A stretch of DNA of 64,000 nucleotides from an uncultured Anaerotignum sp. (lineage in GTDB: Bacteria > Bacillota > Clostridia > Lachnospirales > Anaerotignaceae): contig CAJTQX010000002.1 of assembly GCA_910578425.1 (NCBI GenBank), forward strand, positions 51,695-115,694, in the 5' to 3' direction. The position numbers were made by a program, and so were the translations under genes. Every line of letters begins with the position of its first letter. Within the stretch, counting starts at the first letter, position 1. The notes under the pieces are model-generated. The model saw only the letters and a list, made by a program, of their open reading frames with translations, was not told the DNA's origin and did not search any database. Positions 60,801-64,000 of this stretch are shown here, one piece after another.

Positions 60801-60927
60801 GCTGGTTACGCTGATATTCATTCCGGTACTGTATATGTGGATGAACGAGCGGAAACGCAGAAGAAACGCAAAAAAAATGGCTAAGCAGATTGCAGGAAAT
60901 ACGAAGCCGTCGGGAATCGGCGCATAA
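57817..60927 (+). CDS. RND-family efflux transporter (AcrB/HAE type)
   Basis: 1036 residues, normal length. Twelve membrane helices with two large external loops are visible. N-terminal KLCIKRPVTTVMVTLMVFIAGIVSYMNL; TM4 region GGVAIGIGMLVDNSVVVLDSIYQ (with the proton-relay Asp); second half MGFIMLVGMVVNNGIVMVDYTNQLM; and LTTVLGMLPMALSTSEGSEMMHGLA near the end. In a Gram-positive-type cell there is no outer membrane, so it would pump from the membrane outer leaflet with the lipoprotein adaptor. A MATE pump follows after 13 bases. Confidence 0.96.
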   Translation: MFSKLCIKRPVTTVMVTLMVFIAGIVSYMNLDQALMPNVDLPIAVVMTTYVGAGPEEIENLVCEPLEEALSSVSNMDTVMSISSTNVGMIILQFVDGTDIDLASVDIREVLDQTKSRLPDNADEPVLLKMDINAIPIYLGVTAENLDLNALNDLLEDSVVNRLERLEGVASVGLSGGIEKEIRVTVDPGKLAGYGISTGTLSQVLAAENMNLPSGSLSQGSTTVQVRTIGEFTSLEEIRDLPLTTGTGAVIHLSDVAKVEEMEVDRSSFTIINGQNGILVSVDKQSTANLVKVSERLQREIGRLQRDFPELEINMLTDTSEYIQLSLSNVTQTALLSAVIAFFVLLLFLRNAITSLIIAVSIPTSIMATFALMYLTGINMNMISMGGVAIGIGMLVDNSVVVLDSIYQHFERGYSAAESAEVGTKEVTMAVVASTLTTVAVFVPIALTGGTTGAMMKNLSFTIVYALASSLVVSITFVPMACALLLSRQGRAWKNKLFLALLDKWDSGLDKLNRSYEKALRWALKHRKRTVLIVLLVFIGSFFTIPITGMDFMAGMDQGTANITVELPNGTELDETEEMVGEVLYRLEGIPEIEMYYANVGAGMMSTGTSSATVTINLVPSDERSRSTDEVCEEIKGLLSDIAGADITVASSNSAMGSMASADVTLNVYGYDSATLLDVEQDLIALLSNVNGITDVEGSTGETVPEAKVTIDRSKASLYGITTASIAGALNTAITGSTATQYKVGGTEIDVVLRYDTDELNYLTDLSNLTIPSAYGSQVSLSDVATVTMGESATSIYRENQRNYITLNASAKDLSGSEAQKLVQNALAAYSFPEGCTYEFSGMMEMMNESFSSLYTALVVAILLVYMIMASQFESLRYPAIVMFSMPLAITGGILGLFLTGNTITMPAFMGFIMLVGMVVNNGIVMVDYTNQLMNRGLNCMDALTTAGPRRLRPILMTTLTTVLGMLPMALSTSEGSEMMHGLAISVIFGLSLSTLVTLIFIPVLYMWMNERKRRRNAKKMAKQIAGNTKPSGIGA

Positions 60928-60940
60928 AGAAGGTGCGGAA

Positions 60941-62311
60941 ATGGCAGTAGAAAACGAATTAGGCACTTTGCCGGTAAAAAAGCTGCTGGCAAAGCTGGCT
61001 ATGCCGGCAATCGCGGCACAGGTAGTAAATTTACTGTATAACGTGGTCGACCGAATCTATATCGGACATATTCCGGAAACAGGCAGGCTTTCCCTGACAG
61101 GACTTGGGGTCTGTATGCCGCTCATCATGCTGATTGCAGCATTTGCCGCGCTTGCGGGCATGGGCGGCGCGCCAAGGGCCTCTATCCTGCTGGGCCGCGG
61201 GGATAAGGAGGAGGCGGAGCGCGTATTGGGCAACTGCGCTTCGCTCCTGCTTCTGATTTCTGTTATGCTGACGGTCGTATTCCTTTTTTTCGCGGAACCG
61301 TTCCTTTTGACATTCGGCGCAAGTGAAAATACCATCAGCTATGCAATGGATTACATGCGTATCTATACCTTCGGCACAGTATTCGTACAGATGACGCTGG
61401 GGCTGAATGCTTTTATTACGGCGGAAGGCTTCGCAAAAACCAGCATGAAAACCATACTCATCGGCGCAGTCAGCAATATCATACTTGACCCTGTGTTTAT
61501 ATTCCTGTTCGGCATGGGCGTAAAGGGCGCGGCTCTGGCGACTGTCATATCGCAGGCCCTTTCAGCGGCATGGGTGCTTTCCTTCCTGGCAGGCAGGCAG
61601 ACCATACTGCGGCTGCGTCCGGCGAATATGCGGCTCCGCGCGAAAACGATACTGCCCTGTATCCTGCTGGGGCTCAGCCCGTTCGTCATGCAGTCAACGG
61701 AAAGCGTGCTGAATGTCTGCTTCAATTCCTCCCTGCTGAAATACGGCGGGGATACGGCCGTAGGCGCGATGACGATACTCGGCAGCCTGATGCAGTTTTC
61801 CATGCTCCCGCTTTCCGGACTTTCTCAGGGCGCGCAGCCCATTACTGGGTATAACTTTGGCGCGGGCAATGCGGAGCGCGTGCGCGAATCCTTCAAAATG
61901 CTCCTGAAATGCTGTTTGGGGTATTCCGCCCTGCTGTGGGCAGTCGTCATGCTCTTTCCCAGACAGACGGCAATGCTGTTTGCCGGAGATGCGGCTTTTC
62001 TGGATTATACGGCATGGGCGCTGCGTATCTATATGGCCGCGGAGCTGCTCATGGGTATACAGATTGCCTGCCAGCAGACCTTTATCGCCATCGGCAACGC
62101 AAAAACCTCGCTGTTTTTGGCGGTTTACCGGAAAATACTGCTGCTGATACCGCTGATTTATATTCTGCCGCGTTTCATGGAGCAGAAAGATATGGCAGTA
62201 TTCCTGGCGGAGCCCGTTGCGGATACCATCGCGGTAACGACAACGGCGATACTCTTTGTATGGCAGTTCCGAAAAGCGATGCAGAAGCTGGAACATCCCC
62301 AAAAAGCATAA
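60941..62311 (+). CDS. MATE-family exporter of the efflux operon
   Basis: 456 residues from ATG 60941 (AAGGTG upstream), 13 bases after the RND stop, so it is the last gene of the operon. Start pattern LGTLPVKKLLAKLAMPAIAAQVVNLLYNVVDRIYIGHIPE, second-half repeat PFVMQSTESVLNVCFNSSLLKYGGDTAVGAMTILGS, and QGAQPITGYNFGAGNAERVRESFK. These are all typical. A MATE and an RND pump in one unit would widen or overlap the drug range. Confidence 0.95.
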   Translation: MAVENELGTLPVKKLLAKLAMPAIAAQVVNLLYNVVDRIYIGHIPETGRLSLTGLGVCMPLIMLIAAFAALAGMGGAPRASILLGRGDKEEAERVLGNCASLLLLISVMLTVVFLFFAEPFLLTFGASENTISYAMDYMRIYTFGTVFVQMTLGLNAFITAEGFAKTSMKTILIGAVSNIILDPVFIFLFGMGVKGAALATVISQALSAAWVLSFLAGRQTILRLRPANMRLRAKTILPCILLGLSPFVMQSTESVLNVCFNSSLLKYGGDTAVGAMTILGSLMQFSMLPLSGLSQGAQPITGYNFGAGNAERVRESFKMLLKCCLGYSALLWAVVMLFPRQTAMLFAGDAAFLDYTAWALRIYMAAELLMGIQIACQQTFIAIGNAKTSLFLAVYRKILLLIPLIYILPRFMEQKDMAVFLAEPVADTIAVTTTAILFVWQFRKAMQKLEHPQKA

Positions 62312-62473
62312 TGCCGGATAGTCGGTATATGGAATAAAAATGGGTGGAAATAAATGCTGAAATGTTCTGTTTTCGGATTGGGCCGGTGCCAAAATAACGG
62401 GATTCATTGACGCACTGAACAAATATCTAATATGGTAGAATACCAGAAGAATAAAAATATCACTGGAAAATAT

Positions 62474-62550
62474 AGGCCCTCGGGGGTGCTGGCAGAACTT
62501 TGGTCCGGCTTTATGACTGGTTCAAAAATTTGTCTGCACCCCAAGGGCCT
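62474..62550. repeat. Long-loop inverted repeat after the efflux operon
   Basis: AGGCCCTCGGGGGTGC (62474-62489) and GCACCCCAAGGGCCT (62536-62550) are near-perfect reverse complements with a 46-base loop. It may be a transcript end or a mobile-element end. The remaining 62312-62614 region has no gene. Confidence 0.6.
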
Positions 62551-62614
62551 CAATCCTGTCCTGTAAATACATGTCTGTTACGCCATTAAACTCTGATTCA
62601 CTGATTTGATTCTT

Positions 62615-63505
62615 TTACTGCATTCCCTTTTGTTCCGAGGCGGTCAGCCTCGTCACAGCATATTTCACAAACCGCCGCACTGCCGGGGAGGCCTGCTCCA
62701 GCGAAGGCAGGGCGATGCCCAGCGTAAGGCTCTGCGGAGGGTCAAGCGGCAGCTTCGCGACATTAAACTGCCATCTTTGGGTAACGAGGTCGTTCATGAT
62801 CGTCATGCCCATGCCCTGCTCGATCATTGCCGTTGTCACAAAGTTTTCCATTGTAGAATAGGCGATTTTAGGCGAAAGGTTATATTTCCGGAATATCGTA
62901 AGCACATCCGCATCTTTCCCGACAGCAGGCATGATGAAATTCTCATACTGGCATTGCTCTAACGGGTAAGCCTCCTTGCCGGCAAAGGGATGGTCCGGCG
63001 GCAGGAGCGCGACAAACGGGTCCTCCGCAAGAGGAATCCATTCGTAGGGCATTGGTTCGCGGCAGCTATAAAAAACCATGTCAACACTGCGGCTGTTCAG
63101 ACTTGCCTCCAAATCCTGACGGATTCCCTCCGTCATCAGAACATCAATATGGGGATATGCCTCATGAAAGCCCTTGATAACGGAAGGAAGCCACTGGGTC
63201 GCAATGCTGGGATACGCGCCAATGACGATTTTACCCGTTGCAAGGCCGTTGATTTCCGCGGCAAGCTGGGAAAGCCTGTCCTCCTGATGCAGAAGGTCGC
63301 GGATTACGACAAGTATTTTTTCCCCATCGGCAGTCGGGCGCACGCCTTTTTTATCCCGCGTCAGCAGAGGAAAGCCGAATTCCTTTTCCAGCGCGTTTAC
63401 AAGCTGGCAGACGCCCGCGGGTGTGTAATTCATTTTTTCGGCAGCTCTGGAAAAACTGCCCATTTCGACCGACGCCGCAAACGCCCGATATCTTGCGTTT
63501 TCCAT
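62615..63505 (-). CDS. LysR-family transcriptional regulator
   Basis: 296 residues from ATG 63505, chosen because the canonical LysR start MENARYRAFAASVEMGSFSRAAEKMNYTPAGVCQLVNALEKEFGFPLLTRDKKGVRPT begins there; the frame reads upstream for 56 codons without a start signal. The HTH is residues 1-60. The effector domain follows (GKIVIGAYPSIATQWLPSVIKGFHEAYPHIDVLMTEG). No divergent target gene is visible; the insertion-element gene lies beyond. Targets unknown. Confidence 0.95.
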   Translation of the reverse strand: MENARYRAFAASVEMGSFSRAAEKMNYTPAGVCQLVNALEKEFGFPLLTRDKKGVRPTADGEKILVVIRDLLHQEDRLSQLAAEINGLATGKIVIGAYPSIATQWLPSVIKGFHEAYPHIDVLMTEGIRQDLEASLNSRSVDMVFYSCREPMPYEWIPLAEDPFVALLPPDHPFAGKEAYPLEQCQYENFIMPAVGKDADVLTIFRKYNLSPKIAYSTMENFVTTAMIEQGMGMTIMNDLVTQRWQFNVAKLPLDPPQSLTLGIALPSLEQASPAVRRFVKYAVTRLTASEQKGMQ

Positions 63506-63527
63506 ACCCGCCGCGCTCCTTTCTCCG

Positions 63528-63572
63528 TACCTTCGCCTGACAGGGGAATACACGCTTTGTCTGGCGAAAGTA
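63528..63572. repeat. Family C short copy, C2
   Basis: TACCTTCGCCTGACA and TGTCTGGCGAAAGTA are inverted ends of a 45-bp hairpin; the first 38 bases share over 30 with C1 (ACCTTCGCCTGACAGGGG-ATACACGCTTT). It lies in the leader of the LysR gene. Confidence 0.65.
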
Positions 63573-63689
63573 TCTGTTTTTGTTATCATAGCAGAAAGCC
63601 CGCCCCTTTTCAACTGCCGCAGCATAAGAACCTGTTCAGCATTTGTAGAGTTACAATACATATTGGACAACAAGGAAAGAAAAAGCTAG

Positions 63690-64000
63690 AAGGATGAGGC
63701 CAAATCGGTTAAAGTTGAGTTACCACACCTAACACAACCGAGAGGAGGCCGCATCCTTCATGAGCAAAAGTATAACACAAGACATGCTGTACAGGCAATC
63801 CCTGATGAAATTTGCTGAGAAATATGGTGCAAGCCGGGCCAGCCGCAAGTACAACAAAAGCCGGTCATATATCTACTTCTGGCAGAAACGCTGGGATGGG
63901 AGCGTAGAGTCCCTGGCCTGTCGTTCCAGACGCCCTCACAGCCATCCAAATCAGCATACGGAAGCAGAACTAAAATTGATCTGCGATATGCGCCGCCGCA
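63690..64000 (+). mobile_element. Left part of an insertion element, truncated by the window
   Basis: The transposase ORF at 63760 is preceded by a short leader without other genes. I cannot see the terminal inverted repeat partner or target duplication, so the boundary near 63690 is only an estimate. Confidence 0.5.
63760..64000 (+). CDS. Transposase/integrase N-terminal part (IS481-like), cut by the right edge
   Basis: 80 codons to the window end from ATG 63760, with GAGAGGAGG upstream. The product starts MSKSITQDMLYRQSLMKFAEK, YGASRASRKYNKSRSYIYFW, QKRWDGSVESLACRSRRPHSHPNQHTEAELKLI: a helix-turn-helix followed by the linker seen in IS481/integrase-core transposases. The DDE core would lie outside. 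The left end of the element is probably between 63690 and 63740. Confidence 0.75.
   Translation, partial: MSKSITQDMLYRQSLMKFAEKYGASRASRKYNKSRSYIYFWQKRWDGSVESLACRSRRPHSHPNQHTEAELKLICDMRRR

Overview
The window looks like a chromosomal segment of a spore-forming, anaerobic, low-to-mid GC Firmicute (class Clostridia, probably Lachnospirales or a near relative). The support is spmA-spmB, a YhcN/YlaJ-type spore lipoprotein, an AbrB/SpoVT regulator, Rex, pyruvate phosphate dikinase, a long-form HPF, a large Bacillus-type SRP RNA beside dnaX, strong AGGAGG ribosome-binding sites and TTGACA/TATAAT promoters. I cannot name the genus. In Bacillus subtilis ychF, noc, tadA, scr and dnaX are all origin-proximal, so this segment may be too; a DnaA-box-like cluster lies at 13.6-13.7 kb.

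Layout. 0-5 kb: spore lipoprotein fragment, small ORFs, ychF, an HD hydrolase, a MATE pump and an AbrB regulator. 5-8.3 kb: spmAB, a repeat lipoprotein and tadA. 8.3-12 kb: an IS3 remnant, three tRNAs (fMet, Tyr, Thr), a Spx/ArsC-like protein, SRP RNA and dnaX. 12-17 kb: an ECF S component, an HTH/membrane-protein pair with twin operators, the DnaA-box cluster, hpf and a VWA/MoxR pair. 17-23.5 kb: a GntR regulator, two tandem S9 peptidases and a permease gene split by an in-frame TGA. 23.5-28.1 kb: a serine-biosynthesis operon (small membrane protein, serC, serA, DUF1015) with an exact 3 x 207 bp tandem array. 28.5-33.4 kb: noc/parB-like, a small XRE regulator, ABC-F, rex and a LysE exporter. 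33.5-39.4 kb: a leucine-rich-repeat protein, a VOC protein, a solute-binding lipoprotein with a chemoreceptor, an NTF2-like protein and an unknown. 39.5-43.7 kb: proC, a flavodoxin and ppdK. 44-47 kb: a MerR-controlled hydrolase/flavoprotein pair and a DMP19-like protein. 47-52.7 kb: an unknown, UPF0371, gltX, a membrane protein and an AI-2E family permease. 52.7-55.6 kb: repeats, an IS630 remnant, cysK, traX and a small protein. 56-62.3 kb: a MarR-adaptor-RND-MATE efflux operon. 62.6-64 kb: a LysR regulator and the start of an insertion element.

The least expected feature is the density of dispersed intergenic repeats. I can distinguish at least five families (called A to E here), most rich in inverted repeats. 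They sit between genes, in leaders and at gene ends. One family-B unit has captured the last codons and stop of serA and been triplicated. Several regulatory circuits can be read directly: a repressor whose -10 box lies inside its own palindrome, a MerR-type promoter with a 19-bp spacer, and a MarR promoter carrying a direct repeat. I found no CRISPR array, prophage or complete mobile element.
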